From positions 62,001 through 126,000 of the forward strand of contig NZ_CAKLBV010000007.1 in NCBI RefSeq assembly GCF_920984675.1: a stretch of 64,000 nt of DNA, read 5' to 3'. Shown here piece after piece: positions 46,541-55,846 of the stretch. Source of the DNA: Methylobacterium sp. Leaf118. GTDB lineage: Bacteria; Pseudomonadota; Alphaproteobacteria; Rhizobiales; Beijerinckiaceae. The stretch's first letter is position 1. Each line of letters begins with the position of its first letter. The position numbers and the translations under genes were made by a program. The notes beneath the pieces were generated by a model. It had not been told where the DNA came from, searched no databases, and was given only the letters and a program-made list of their open reading frames with translations.

Positions 46541-47361
46541 CAGACCAGTTCCCTTCTGTTCTCGCGGGGCGTCGCGGCCCGGGACGGCTCCGAGGCGGGC
46601 GTCTCGAAGGCGGCGGGCTCCTGGCCCGGCGCGACATCCCCCTCCGGCCCGTGCAGGTGCAGGCCGCATTCCTTCTTGGATTCCTGCTCCCACCACCAGC
46701 GGCCGGCGCGCTCGTCCTCGCCGATCTTCACGGCGCGGGTGCAGGGGGCGCAGCCGATCGAGGGGAAGCCCCGATCGTGTAGGGCGTTGTAGGGGATGAA
46801 GTTGTCCCGCACGAAGCGGTCGACATCCGCCCGCGACCAGTCGGCCAGCGGGTTGATCTTGATGAGCCCGCGGGCCTCGTCGGCCTCCGCGAGCGGCGTG
46901 TCGGCCCGGTTGGCGGATTGCCCGGCCCGCAGCCCCGTGAACCACGCCGCCGCGCCGGCCAGGGCGCGGCCCAGCGGCTCGACCTTGCGGAAGCCGCAGC
47001 AGGCCTGCCGCGCGGCGACCGAATGGCGGAAGCCGTTGATCCCCTCGCGGGCCACGAACTCCTCCTCGGCCACCCGCTCCGGCGCGTAGGCCCGGATGCG
47101 GATGCCGTAGGCGGCCTCCGTCTCGGTCCACACGTCGTAGGTCTCGGGGAACAGCCGGCCGGTATCGAGGGTGACGATCTCGGTGCGGCCCTTGTTCAGG
47201 GCGAGCGCGTGCGTGAGCGCCTGATCCTCGATGCCGAGGCTGGTGGTGAAGACGAGCCGGCCCGGGATGCGGTCCTCGACGAGGCGAATACGCCCCCGGA
47301 GGTCCAGCCCCGCCATGGCTTCGGCGAGGTCCCCGGCCGCCCGGACGAGGGCAGCGGTCAT
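46540..47361 (-). CDS. cysH: Assimilatory APS (adenylyl-sulfate) reductase, CysH family
   Basis: This 273-residue thioredoxin-dependent enzyme reduces activated sulfate to sulfite. It carries the cysteine pairs of the iron-sulfur type: CC at 121-122 and CAPC at 204-207. The catalytic cysteine is in KKECGLH (232). The CC...CxxC set is diagnostic of APS-using enzymes with a [4Fe-4S] cluster, distinct from the enterobacterial PAPS form. This fits the absence of a CysC kinase. It is first in cysHDN and divergent from an Lrp-type regulator. Confidence 0.95.
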   Translation of the reverse strand: MTAALVRAAGDLAEAMAGLDLRGRIRLVEDRIPGRLVFTTSLGIEDQALTHALALNKGRTEIVTLDTGRLFPETYDVWTETEAAYGIRIRAYAPERVAEEEFVAREGINGFRHSVAARQACCGFRKVEPLGRALAGAAAWFTGLRAGQSANRADTPLAEADEARGLIKINPLADWSRADVDRFVRDNFIPYNALHDRGFPSIGCAPCTRAVKIGEDERAGRWWWEQESKKECGLHLHGPEGDVAPGQEPAAFETPASEPSRAATPRENRRELV

Positions 47362-47402
47362 GTGCGTAAAATCGAATTGCCTGCTTGTCGGAGCTCTGAG
47401 AT

Positions 47403-47418
47403 GTTCGCTATAACGAAC
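47403..47418. promoter_or_regulatory. Near-perfect palindrome in the cysH-regulator intergenic region
   Basis: GTTCGCTATAACGAAC matches its own complement at 14 of 16 positions. It lies 41 bp upstream of cysH, and its central TATAAC could serve as part of a promoter. The half-site GTTCGTT also occurs at 47496-47502 and, inverted, at 48114-48120 upstream of cysJ. This suggests a shared regulator site. Confidence 0.45.
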
Positions 47419-47588
47419 GCTGTCAAGGCGTCACGCCCGTCGCACACGCAAATCCGCGTTGCGGTGCGAACGCCCCGGCAACGGCTGTCGCAGCGGTTCG
47501 TTGCTCAAAACAAAAGAATCTTCTCGCTCAAGCGTCCAGCCGACGGCTCCGCTCGGGCATCCTCCAGGTCCCTTCAGAGAGGCCGCCC

Positions 47589-48092
47589 TTGGATTCGATC
47601 GACCTGAAGATCCTCGCGCTTCTGCAGAAGGACGCCACGCTCTCCATCGCCGCCATCGGCGAGCAGGTCGGGCTGTCGCAGACCCCGTGCTGGAAGCGCA
47701 TTCAGCGCCTCGAGGCCGACGGCGTGATCGACCGGCGCGTGGCCGTCCTCGATCCCGTCAAGCTCGGGCTCGGCCTGACCGTCTTCGTCTCCATCGAGAC
47801 GGCCGACCATTCGAAGGATTGGCTGGAGCGCTTCGCCGACCGGATCGCCGCCATGCCGGAGGTGCTCGAATTCTACCGGATGGCCGGCGACGTCGACTAC
47901 ATGCTGCGCGTCGTCGTGGCCGACATGGCGGCCTACGACACCTTCTACAAGAACCTGATCGGTACGTTGCCGCTCAAGAACGTCACCTCCCGCTTCGCCA
48001 TGGAGAAGGTGAAATCAACCACGGCCCTGCCACTGCCGGCCCCACCGGCGCGGCGGCGGGTCGAACCTCGGCTCGCGGTGGTCGGAGAATAA
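47589..48092 (+). CDS. Lrp/AsnC family transcriptional regulator of the cys locus
   Basis: This 167-residue regulator has an N-terminal helix-turn-helix (residues 3-60: LKILALLQKDATLSIAAIGE, QTPCWKRIQRLEADGVI) and a RAM ligand-sensing domain (about 66-142: LGLTVFVSIE, EFYRMAGDVDYMLRVVVADM). The start is TTG at 47589, preceded by AGAGAGG. The position between divergent cysHDN and cysJI makes it the likely controller of sulfate assimilation, perhaps sensing cysteine or a sulfur intermediate. The Pro/Arg-rich last 20 residues lie beyond the usual family end. Confidence 0.9.
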   Translation: MDSIDLKILALLQKDATLSIAAIGEQVGLSQTPCWKRIQRLEADGVIDRRVAVLDPVKLGLGLTVFVSIETADHSKDWLERFADRIAAMPEVLEFYRMAGDVDYMLRVVVADMAAYDTFYKNLIGTLPLKNVTSRFAMEKVKSTTALPLPAPPARRRVEPRLAVVGE

Positions 48093-48203
48093 ACTTCCTT
48101 TCGGCGCCGCAGCAACGAACAATCCCTTCTCTTCCTCGGGCGTTCTTTAAAACGGACATTTCTCCGTTGACAGCGGCGCCCCGGCGGACGACATGGCATC
48201 ATA

Positions 48204-49979
48204 ATGTCCAGGCAAGCGATCCTCCCCCGCACGGCTCCCTTCGGAGACCAGGAACGGGCCCATCTCGACGCGGCGCTCGGCGCGGCGACGCCGATCCAAC
48301 GCGCATGGCTCACCGGCTTCCTCGCCGGGCTCGACGCCGCCGCCGGCCAGCCCGGCGCCGCCGCGCCCGCTCCCGCGGCCCCCCCGAAGGCCTCCGAGCC
48401 ACTGACGATCCTGTTCGCGTCGGAGTCGGGCAATTCCGAAAAGCTCGCCAGCGACGTGAGCAAGCTCGCCCGCAAACAGGGCTTCAAGCCGAGGATCGTC
48501 GATTTCGCCGAGCTCGACCTCGCCACGCTGCCGAAGGCCGGCAAGATCATCGCGATCGCCGCCACCTGGGGCGAGGGCGAGCCGCCGGCCCGCGCCGTGC
48601 GGGCCTATGGCGAGCTGATGTCCGACGCCGCGCCGCGGCTCGAAGGGGTGGCCTTCGGGGTGCTCGCGCTGGGTGACACCAGCTACGCGGAGTTCTGCGC
48701 CATCGGAAAGGCGCTCGACGCGCGCTTCGAGGCCCTCGGCGCCCGGCGTGCCTACGACCGCGCCGACCTCGATCTCGATTTCGAGACGCCGGCGGCCGCC
48801 TGGATCAAGGGTGCGCTGAAGGCGCTGGCGCCGGCGGAGGTCCCGGCCGACAACGTCGTGGCCGTCGATTTCCGCGCCGCCGCCGAGGACGAGGACGGCG
48901 AGGTCAGCCGCGAACCGGTGGTGGTCGAGGTGATCGACCACGTGAATCTCAACTCCTCCCGCTCCGACAAGGAGACGATCCACCTCGCCCTCGAATTCGC
49001 GGACGGCGCGCCGGCCTATGAGCCTGGCGACTCGCTGGAGATCTTCCCCGAGAACGACCCGCAGCTCGTGGACGAGATCCTGCGCGCGACCGGGCTGTCG
49101 GGGGATGAGGGCCTGCGCCGGTCGCTGCTGGCCGAGCGCGACATCACCACGCTCTCGCCCACCACCGTCGAGCGCTTCGCCAAGGCCACCGGCCACGCGG
49201 ATGCGCAGGCCTTCGTGGAGAGCGGCGAGGTGAAGGCCTGGATCGAGGGGCGCCACCTGATCGACCTGATCGAGCGCTTTCCCACGACGCTGAGCGCGGA
49301 GCACCTCAACACCGTCACCCGGCCGTTGCCGCCGCGGGCCTACTCGATCGCCTCCTCGCGCAGGGAAGTGGGCGACGAGGTGCACCTGACCGTCGCCGCT
49401 GTGCGCTACGAGACCCATGGCCGGGCGCGATCCGGCGTCGCTTCGGTCCATGTGGCCGATCGCATCGCCAACGGGGCCAAGCTGCGGGTTCGGGTGAAGC
49501 CGAACAAGCATTTCCGCCTGCCGTCGGACCCGTCGACCGACATCATCATGGTCGGTCCCGGCACGGGCGTGGCGCCGTTCCGCGCCTTCGTGCAGGAGCG
49601 CCGCGCCACGGAAGCCCCCGGCCGCTCCTGGCTGTTCTTCGGCGACCGCCACTTCACCCACGACTTCCTGTACCAGCTCGAATGGCAGGACGCGCTGGAG
49701 GACGGCTCGCTCACGAAGATCGACGTGGCCTTCTCCCGCGACCAGCCGGAAAAGATCTATGTGCAGGACCGGATCGATCAGCACGCCGCCGAACTGGTGG
49801 CCTGGCTCGACGGCGGCGCCCAGTTCTACGTCTGCGGCGATGCCAAGAACATGGCCAAGGACGTGCGCGCGGCCGTGGTGCGCGCCTTTGAGAGCGCGAA
49901 GGGCCTGAGCAGCGCCGACGCCGAGGCGCATGTCGCTTCGCTGGAACGCGCCCGTCGCTACCAGCAGGACGTTTACTGA
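48204..49979 (+). CDS. cysJ: Sulfite reductase flavoprotein (CysJ-type)
   Basis: This 591-residue NADPH-dependent diflavin reductase supplies electrons to the haem subunit CysI. A flavodoxin domain (about 65-205) has ILFASESGNSEKLASDV and ATWGEGEPPARAV as FMN loops. The FAD domain includes RAYSIASS, and the NADPH domain has MVGPGTGVAPFRAFVQERRA and FYVCGDAKNMAKDV. It ends RRYQQDVY, the expected C-terminus of this family. It is preceded by an N-terminal helical segment of about 60 residues. It lies 111 bp after the Lrp gene, and cysI follows 205 bp downstream. Confidence 0.93.
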   Translation: MSRQAILPRTAPFGDQERAHLDAALGAATPIQRAWLTGFLAGLDAAAGQPGAAAPAPAAPPKASEPLTILFASESGNSEKLASDVSKLARKQGFKPRIVDFAELDLATLPKAGKIIAIAATWGEGEPPARAVRAYGELMSDAAPRLEGVAFGVLALGDTSYAEFCAIGKALDARFEALGARRAYDRADLDLDFETPAAAWIKGALKALAPAEVPADNVVAVDFRAAAEDEDGEVSREPVVVEVIDHVNLNSSRSDKETIHLALEFADGAPAYEPGDSLEIFPENDPQLVDEILRATGLSGDEGLRRSLLAERDITTLSPTTVERFAKATGHADAQAFVESGEVKAWIEGRHLIDLIERFPTTLSAEHLNTVTRPLPPRAYSIASSRREVGDEVHLTVAAVRYETHGRARSGVASVHVADRIANGAKLRVRVKPNKHFRLPSDPSTDIIMVGPGTGVAPFRAFVQERRATEAPGRSWLFFGDRHFTHDFLYQLEWQDALEDGSLTKIDVAFSRDQPEKIYVQDRIDQHAAELVAWLDGGAQFYVCGDAKNMAKDVRAAVVRAFESAKGLSSADAEAHVASLERARRYQQDVY

Positions 49980-49989
49980 CCACCACCCA

Positions 49990-50158
49990 CCCTCCCCCTT
50001 CGGCGGGGGAGGGGCCCGAGCGCAGCGAGGCGGGAGAGGGGCAGCGCAACGGCGCCGCGGATGGCGCCGACCGTGCTGTCGAGACTTTTCCGGACAGGGC
50101 GCTTCCCTCTCCCGACCCTCGCCGATGCGAGGGCCCCCCTTCCTCCCCGAGAGGGAGG
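49990..50158. repeat. Mosaic of GC-rich palindromes between cysJ and cysI
   Basis: Three hairpins are visible: CCCTCCCCC/GGGGGAGGG (49990-50013), CCCTCGC/GCGAGGG (50116-50133) and CCTCCC/GGGAGG (50142-50158). CGAGCGCAGCGAGGCGGG lies between the first two. The composition is that of the dispersed mosaic repeats common in intergenic DNA of this bacterial group. It separates two genes of one pathway. Confidence 0.6.
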
Positions 50159-50184
50159 GGCCGAGTGCGAAACGGATCATCGCC

Positions 50185-52023
50185 ATGGACGACCACAAGC
50201 CGATCGACACCCCTGACGGCCCCGCCCTGGAGACCCCCGGTGCGGGCGCCCGCCGCTACGAGGCGCCGCCGACGAGCGGGCCGATCACCGATGCGGAGGC
50301 CGCGAAGGCCGCGGGCCTTGCCCATAACGAGCATCTCAAGATCGCCAGCGGCTACCTGCGCGGCGGTCTGGCCGACGGGCTCCTCAAGCACGCCACCGGC
50401 GCGATCTCCGAGGATGACGGCCAGCTCGTCAAGTTCCACGGCATGTACATGCAGGACGACCGGGACATCCGGGCGGAGCGCACCAAGAAGAAGCTCGAGA
50501 AGGCCTACAGCTTCATGATCCGCCTGCGCATCGCTGGCGGCGTCGTGACGCCCAAGCAGTGGCTGGCTCTCGACGACATCGCCACGACCTATGCCGGCGG
50601 GGCCCTGCGCGCGACCACGCGCCAGACCTTCCAGTATCACGGCGTCATCAAGTCGAACCTCAAGCGCACCATGGCGGCGATCGACGCGGCTTTGCTCGAC
50701 ACGATCGCGGCCTGCGGCGACGTGAACCGCAACGTCATGGCCGCGACGAACCCGGCCCAGGCCGGCGCCCACAAGGCCGCGCTCCAGCTCGCTAAGGACA
50801 TCTCCGACACCCTGCTGCCGAAGACCGGGGCGTGGCGCGAGATCTGGCTCGACGGCGAGCGCGTGGTCGGCGGCGAGGAGGCGGCGGAGGTCGAGCCGGT
50901 CTATGGCAAGACCTACCTGCCGCGGAAGTTCAAGACCGTGGTGGCGGTGCCGCCCTCGAACGAGGTCGACATCTTCGCCCACGACCTCGGCTTCATCGCC
51001 ATCCTCGACAAGAAGAACCGGGTGACGGGCTGGAACGTCACCGTCGGCGGCGGCATGGGCATGACCCATGGCGAGACCGACACCTTCCCCCGCACCGCCG
51101 ACGTGATGGGCTTCTGCAAGCCGGAGGATGCCCTCAAGGTCGCCGAGGCCGTGATGACGGTCCAGCGCGACTGGGGCAACCGCAAGAACCGCAAGAACGC
51201 CCGGCTCAAATACACGATCGAGCGGTTCGGCCTCGACGCCTTCCGGGCGGAGGTCGAAACGCGGATCGGCAAGACACTGGCCGAGCCGAAGCCCTTCACC
51301 TTCGAGGGCAACGGCGACCGCTACGGCTGGGTCGAGGGCGAGGACGGGCGCCACCACCTCACGCTCTACGTGCCCTCGGGCCGCATCAAGGACATCGACG
51401 GGGGCCCGCAATTCCTTACGGGCCTGCGCCGGATCGCGGGCATTCACGAGGGCGATTTCCGGCTCACCGGCAACCAGAACGTCATCATCGCCAACGTGCC
51501 GGCGAACAAGCGGGCCGAGATCGACGCGCTGGTCGACGACTATGGCCTGACCCGGGGCGCCTCGGCGATCCGCCGCAGCGCGCTCGCCTGCGTCGCGCTG
51601 CCGACCTGCGGCCTGGCTTTGGCCGAGAGCGAGCGCTACTTGCCCGACCTTCTCACCGAGTTGGAGGAAAGTCTCGCCCGGCACGGCTTGCAGGACGAGG
51701 AGATCACGATCCGCTCCACCGGTTGCCCGAACGGCTGCGCCCGGCCCTTCATCGCCGAGATCGGCCTCGTCGGCCGCGGCCCCGAGCGCTACCACCTCTA
51801 TCTCGGCGCCGCCTTCGACGGCTCTCGCCTGAGCAAGCTCTACCGGGAGGACGTGACGGCGGGCGAGATCAAGGACACGCTGGAGCCGCTGTTTGCGGCC
51901 TACGCCCGGGACCGCCGGAAGGGCGAGCATTTCGGCGACTTCGTGATCCGCGCGGGCTTCGTCGCGAAGACCGGCAACGGGCCGGACTTCCACGAGCGCA
52001 CGGGGCCGCTGCGGGCGGCCTGA
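50185..52023 (+). CDS. cysI: Sulfite/nitrite reductase haemoprotein (CysI-type)
   Basis: This 612-residue enzyme reduces sulfite to sulfide with six electrons from CysJ. Two ferredoxin-like halves are present (LVKFHGMYMQDDRDIRAE, RTTRQTFQYHGVIKSNLKRT and FRLTGNQNVIIANV). The siroheme-[4Fe-4S] ligands are C469 and C475 in ACVALPTCGLALAES and C514/C518 in STGCPNGCARPF. The spacing matches sulfite reductases more than nitrite reductases. The ATG at 50185 starts before a less conserved 40-residue extension. It completes the path from sulfate to sulfide in this locus. Confidence 0.94.
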   Translation: MDDHKPIDTPDGPALETPGAGARRYEAPPTSGPITDAEAAKAAGLAHNEHLKIASGYLRGGLADGLLKHATGAISEDDGQLVKFHGMYMQDDRDIRAERTKKKLEKAYSFMIRLRIAGGVVTPKQWLALDDIATTYAGGALRATTRQTFQYHGVIKSNLKRTMAAIDAALLDTIAACGDVNRNVMAATNPAQAGAHKAALQLAKDISDTLLPKTGAWREIWLDGERVVGGEEAAEVEPVYGKTYLPRKFKTVVAVPPSNEVDIFAHDLGFIAILDKKNRVTGWNVTVGGGMGMTHGETDTFPRTADVMGFCKPEDALKVAEAVMTVQRDWGNRKNRKNARLKYTIERFGLDAFRAEVETRIGKTLAEPKPFTFEGNGDRYGWVEGEDGRHHLTLYVPSGRIKDIDGGPQFLTGLRRIAGIHEGDFRLTGNQNVIIANVPANKRAEIDALVDDYGLTRGASAIRRSALACVALPTCGLALAESERYLPDLLTELEESLARHGLQDEEITIRSTGCPNGCARPFIAEIGLVGRGPERYHLYLGAAFDGSRLSKLYREDVTAGEIKDTLEPLFAAYARDRRKGEHFGDFVIRAGFVAKTGNGPDFHERTGPLRAA

Positions 52024-52116
52024 CCGGGCCTCGGCCAGGGCCGGCGAGGGCGGGCCGTGGGCGCCCGCCGATCTCCAACCCCCTGGTCGACCCATGCCCC
52101 GTCTCGAGGGGCTCCC

Positions 52117-52139
52117 GTCTCATGAGACTCTCGTCTCAT
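52117..52139. repeat. Short palindrome plus direct repeat between convergent cysI and a receptor gene
   Basis: GTCTCATGAGAC (52117-52128) is a perfect 12-bp palindrome, and CGTCTCATG recurs at 52132-52140. The 157-bp gap also contains GGCC-rich inverted repeats that may end both transcripts. No gene is present. Confidence 0.4.
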
Positions 52140-52180
52140 GGGGCGGCCCGCTCATCCTGGACACGCCCCGGCCGCGGATC

Positions 52181-54361
52181 TCACCAAGAGACCCGGGCCG
52201 TCATCATCGCCTGGAAGGGCTCGCCGACCGCCACCAGGACGTTGCTGGCCCCCGCGGACGGGTAATAGGTCTCGTCGAACACGTTCTTCAGGTTGAGCTG
52301 AAGCGCGGCCGGCAGGCCGTTCATGCTGGTCCGGTAGCTCAGAAAGGCGTCGCAGACGACGTAATCGGGCAGCGTGAAGGTGTTGCCCGCATCCCCCGGC
52401 CGCTTCCCGACATAGCGCGCGCCGAATCCCAGTTCGAGGAAGCCGTCGCTCAGGCTCAGCGATCCGATGCTCATGGCCGGCGTCACGCGTCCGAGCTGGT
52501 GCGTGACGAAGAGCGAGGCCGTGGACCGGGGCGTGTTGAGCAGCCGGTTCCTGGAGAGCAGCGGATCCTCGGTGACGATGGCATCGGTGAACCCGTAGCT
52601 GCCGATCACCGCCCAGTCCGGCAGGATCTGCCCGGCCATGTCGAGCTCGAAGCCGCGCGAGCGGGCCCGTCCCACCGTCGACGCGGTGCGGACGCCGTCG
52701 ACCACCTGCGTGACGAGGACGTTGCTCTTCTCGGTGTCGAAGAAGGCGCCGGTCACGAGCAGGCCGGCTCCGAGTTCCGCCTTGACGCCGACCTCGTAGG
52801 CCGTGCCCTCTTCGGGCTGAAGCGGCCCGGTGCGGTCGAGGTCGGTCACGTTCGGACGGAAGGATTGGGTGTAGCTGCCGTAGACCGAAAGGTTGGGCGC
52901 CAGCTTGTAGACGAGGCCGGCCCGCGGCAGCGGCTTGATCCCCTCGAGATCCGTCGAGACCTTGGCCGGAACGCCGGCATAGGCCAGCTGGTCGTAGAAC
53001 TGGGCGCTGGCGCCCGCCACCAGGATCAGCCTCTCGGTGAGGTGGATCGAGTCCTGCAGGTAGAGGCTCGTGTTGATCAGCCGGTCGCGGTTGTTGCTCG
53101 CCGGAAGCGACAGGCGGTCGGAGGCTCCGATCTGGCCATAGACCGGATCGAACACGCTGAAGCCGCCCTGGTTGGCGCCCCGGTAGCTCGAACGGCGATA
53201 GTAATCGACCCGCTCGTGCATCGCCCCGACCAGGAGGTCATGGCGCAGGCCCAGCGTCTCGAACCGTCCGACGAGATCCGCCCGGGCGACCTGGGCATTG
53301 AAATCGGCGCCGCGGGTCGCGTCGGCCCGGCGGGTGAGAAGGCCGGTGACCGGGTCGTAGGCGACCGGACGGATCTGGTTGTCGTCGTAGGTGAGGTTGC
53401 TCGCGGTGAAGCCGAGATGCAGCGCCCAGTCGTCGTTGAAGCGATGGTCGACGTCGAGGCTGCCGAGATGGCTCATCGCCTCGACCCGGCTCAGGGGCTC
53501 GTCGAAGCGCCGCGACCGCGGAACGCGCACGGGGCGGCCGGTGTGGGGATCGAAGGTCGTGCCCCGGTCGAACGGGATGTTGTAATGCGCGAACTCGTAG
53601 CCGACCGTGACGGTGGTGTCGTCGCCCCGCCACGTCAACGAAGGGGCCGCGATCTGTCGGCGGATCGTGCCGAAGTTGCGCCAGTAATCGTAGTCCTGCA
53701 CGTCGCCCACGATCCGGTAGGCGAGATTGGTCCCCTCGATCGGGCCGGTCAGATCCGACTGGACGATCGCGCCGCCGAAGCTCGTCGTGGTGACGTCGAG
53801 GCTGTTCTGCCGCGTGAAGAGCGGCCGCTTCGACACGAGGTTGATCAGCCCGCCCGGCTCCGAGATACCGTAGAGGAGGGAGGCCGGCCCTTTGAGCACC
53901 TCGACGCGCTCGATGGTGTGGCTGAAGTTCTGCTGGAGGACGGTGCGGCGTCCGTCCCGCAGGATCGAGCTGTCGCGGGTCGTGCCGAAGCCGCGGCGGA
54001 CCACGCCCTCCTGCGTGCCACCGAGGCTGTTGGTCTGGGCGATGCCGCTGACGTTGCGCAGGGCCTCGTCCAGGCTGAGCACCCGCTGGTCGCGCAGCAC
54101 CGCCTGGGGCACCACGACGATGTTGGCCGGCGTGTCGAGCAGGGCCGTGTCCGCGCCAGCGCCGAAGCGGCTGCGCCGCGGATGGTAGCCGGTCGTGGCG
54201 CCGCCCTCGCCGATCACGCTGATCTCTTCCAGCGCGGCATCCGGCGGCGCGGCCTGGGCCCGGGCGCCGCCCTGGGGCAGGATCATGCTCGTGGTCGAAA
54301 CCAGTATAAAAAGAAGTGCAGTCGGGTTACGTCTCTGCACTATAAAGCAATTGCCGCGCAT
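52181..54361 (-). CDS. TonB-dependent siderophore receptor
   Basis: This is an outer-membrane transporter of about 726 residues for ferric-siderophore uptake. A signal peptide (NPTALLFILVSTTSMILPQG, then GARAQ) is followed by a TonB-box-like EEISVIGE. The plug domain has TPANIVVVPQAVLRDQRVLS and IERVEVLKGPASLLYGISEP. The 22-strand barrel ends in MTARVSW with a terminal aromatic residue. I prefer the ATG at 54361; a TTG at 54415 would add 18 residues. Upstream DNA is AT-rich and has an Irr-box-like sequence, so iron control is likely. The siderophore is not identifiable. Confidence 0.9.
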   Translation of the reverse strand: MRGNCFIVQRRNPTALLFILVSTTSMILPQGGARAQAAPPDAALEEISVIGEGGATTGYHPRRSRFGAGADTALLDTPANIVVVPQAVLRDQRVLSLDEALRNVSGIAQTNSLGGTQEGVVRRGFGTTRDSSILRDGRRTVLQQNFSHTIERVEVLKGPASLLYGISEPGGLINLVSKRPLFTRQNSLDVTTTSFGGAIVQSDLTGPIEGTNLAYRIVGDVQDYDYWRNFGTIRRQIAAPSLTWRGDDTTVTVGYEFAHYNIPFDRGTTFDPHTGRPVRVPRSRRFDEPLSRVEAMSHLGSLDVDHRFNDDWALHLGFTASNLTYDDNQIRPVAYDPVTGLLTRRADATRGADFNAQVARADLVGRFETLGLRHDLLVGAMHERVDYYRRSSYRGANQGGFSVFDPVYGQIGASDRLSLPASNNRDRLINTSLYLQDSIHLTERLILVAGASAQFYDQLAYAGVPAKVSTDLEGIKPLPRAGLVYKLAPNLSVYGSYTQSFRPNVTDLDRTGPLQPEEGTAYEVGVKAELGAGLLVTGAFFDTEKSNVLVTQVVDGVRTASTVGRARSRGFELDMAGQILPDWAVIGSYGFTDAIVTEDPLLSRNRLLNTPRSTASLFVTHQLGRVTPAMSIGSLSLSDGFLELGFGARYVGKRPGDAGNTFTLPDYVVCDAFLSYRTSMNGLPAALQLNLKNVFDETYYPSAGASNVLVAVGEPFQAMMTARVSW

Positions 54362-54431
54362 CAATCCAACTTTCGTTGTCGGGATCGGCGGCCGGTATTT
54401 TCGCGTTTGTGTCAAAAATCAAATTTTATCT

Positions 54432-54448
54432 TTTAGAAGTACTATAAA
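54432..54448 (-). promoter_or_regulatory. Irr/ICE-box-like site upstream of the siderophore receptor
   Basis: TTTAGAAGTACTATAAA matches the rhizobial iron-control element TTTAGAA-N3-TTCTAAA at 12 of 14 fixed positions. It lies about 70 bp upstream of the preferred receptor start, inside a strongly AT-rich 150-bp stretch (about 54300-54510) that is exceptional for the window. Regulation by Irr or a Fur-family protein is inferred. Confidence 0.45.
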
Positions 54449-54608
54449 TAAACAAATACGAAATGAAAATCAGGATCGATTTTTCATGATTGTAGTCGAG
54501 TTCAGGCGAATTACGGCACAGTAATTCCATCGGCGCCCGCTCCGAGGCGGTCGCCGGTCCCTGCGACCGCGCCCGCAGAGGGCTGGCCGGACCCGCGGGC
54601 GCGGGTGG

Positions 54609-55466
54609 TCAGGCGGGCAGAACCGCCACGTTGTCGATGAGCCGCGTCTTGCCAAGATAGGCCGCCACGAGCAGCCGCGCCTCCCGCTCGGCCCGGGCGA
54701 GGGGCGCGAGCGTCCGCGCATCGCGCAGTTCGAGATATTGCACCGGTCCGAACCCCGCCGCCTCCAGCGCCGCGATTCCCTCGGCGAGGAGCGGATGAGC
54801 CGCCGCGCCCCGGGCGAGGCCTTCGGCGATCTCGGCGAGCGTCGCATGGAGGCGCGGGGCGCGCGCCCGCTCGTCCGGGGTGAGGTAGCGGTTGCGCGAG
54901 GACAGGGCGAGGCCGTCCGGCTCGCGCAAGGTCGGCACCCCGGCGATCTCGGCCGGAATGTCGAGGTCGCGCACGACCGAGCGGATCACCTGGAGCTGCT
55001 GAAAGTCCTTCTCGCCGAACAGGGCGATGTCGGGCCCGACTTGGTTGAGGAGCTTCGTCACCACCGTCGCGACGCCGGAGAAGTGGCCGGGCCGGACATC
55101 GCCGCACAGCCCGCCGGCCGCGGGACCCGGCTCGATGCGGGTGGCGAAGCCGTCCGGGTACATGGTCGCCACGCTCGGGAGCCACGCCGCGTCGGCCCCG
55201 GCCTCCGCCAGCCGGGCGAGATCGGCCTCCGTGTCCCTCGGATACCGGGAGAAATCCTCCGTCGGACCGAACTGGGTCGGGTTCACGAAGATGCTGACCA
55301 CCACCCGGCGCCCGATCGCCCGGCCATGGGCCACCAGGGCGAGATGCCCGGCATGGAGTGCCCCCATGGTCGGCACGAGCACGATCCGCTCGCCCGCGCC
55401 CCGCCACGCGGCGACCGTGCGGCGCAGGGAGTCGAGATCGTCGAAGCGGAGGGGCGTGTCGGGCAT
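54609..55466 (-). CDS. panC: Pantothenate synthetase
   Basis: This 285-residue enzyme joins pantoate and beta-alanine, using ATP, to make pantothenate for coenzyme A. The HxGH nucleotidyl-transfer motif is ALHAGH (36-41). FVNPTQFGPTEDFSRYPR, GHFSGVATVVTKLLN, FGEKDFQQLQVIR and LSSRNRYLTPDER follow in the canonical order. The ATG at 55466 gives the standard family length; longer upstream frames are not family-like. No panB or panD is adjacent. Confidence 0.96.
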   Translation of the reverse strand: MPDTPLRFDDLDSLRRTVAAWRGAGERIVLVPTMGALHAGHLALVAHGRAIGRRVVVSIFVNPTQFGPTEDFSRYPRDTEADLARLAEAGADAAWLPSVATMYPDGFATRIEPGPAAGGLCGDVRPGHFSGVATVVTKLLNQVGPDIALFGEKDFQQLQVIRSVVRDLDIPAEIAGVPTLREPDGLALSSRNRYLTPDERARAPRLHATLAEIAEGLARGAAAHPLLAEGIAALEAAGFGPVQYLELRDARTLAPLARAEREARLLVAAYLGKTRLIDNVAVLPA

Positions 55467-55846
55467 GGAACGGCTCGCGGCGGGAACGGCGCGCCGATCA
55501 GGTAGGCGGCGCGGAGCCCCGGCGCCAGTCTCCCACGCCCCAAGCCGGGACCCGGACCGCCACGATTCGATCCCCGCGGGCCAACGGGTCGCGTTCGGGA
55601 GCGGCGAGCCGAGATCCCGGATCATTGCCGAATGATCCCGACATGCTCTGCCTCTTTGTCCGTAAGTGTCTGTCAGGCCGTGAGAAAGATGTTGCCATAA
55701 CACCACGCGGAGACAGTAAGCTTGAGGGTCGCATCATAAAAGCTCCGACAGAGACCCTGGAGCGATTGTGGCCCCCCCGAGGCCTGGGCAACATCCTGGC
55801 AAGGCTCCTCGAAGAGCCGGCGAGCACGAACGACAAGGGTTGGGGA
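55467..55846. other. Intergenic region between panC and the second TonB receptor
   Basis: This 380-bp region separates divergent genes. I looked for a cobalamin or other known riboswitch core and saw none. Short inverted repeats such as GCTCCTCGAAGAGC (55804-55817) are present. The plus-strand promoter probably lies near 55680-55750, where the DNA is least GC-rich. Confidence 0.4.

Noticed and set aside
55467..55846. Cobalamin riboswitch before the TonB receptor
   Set aside because: The B12-box and other core sequences were not found.
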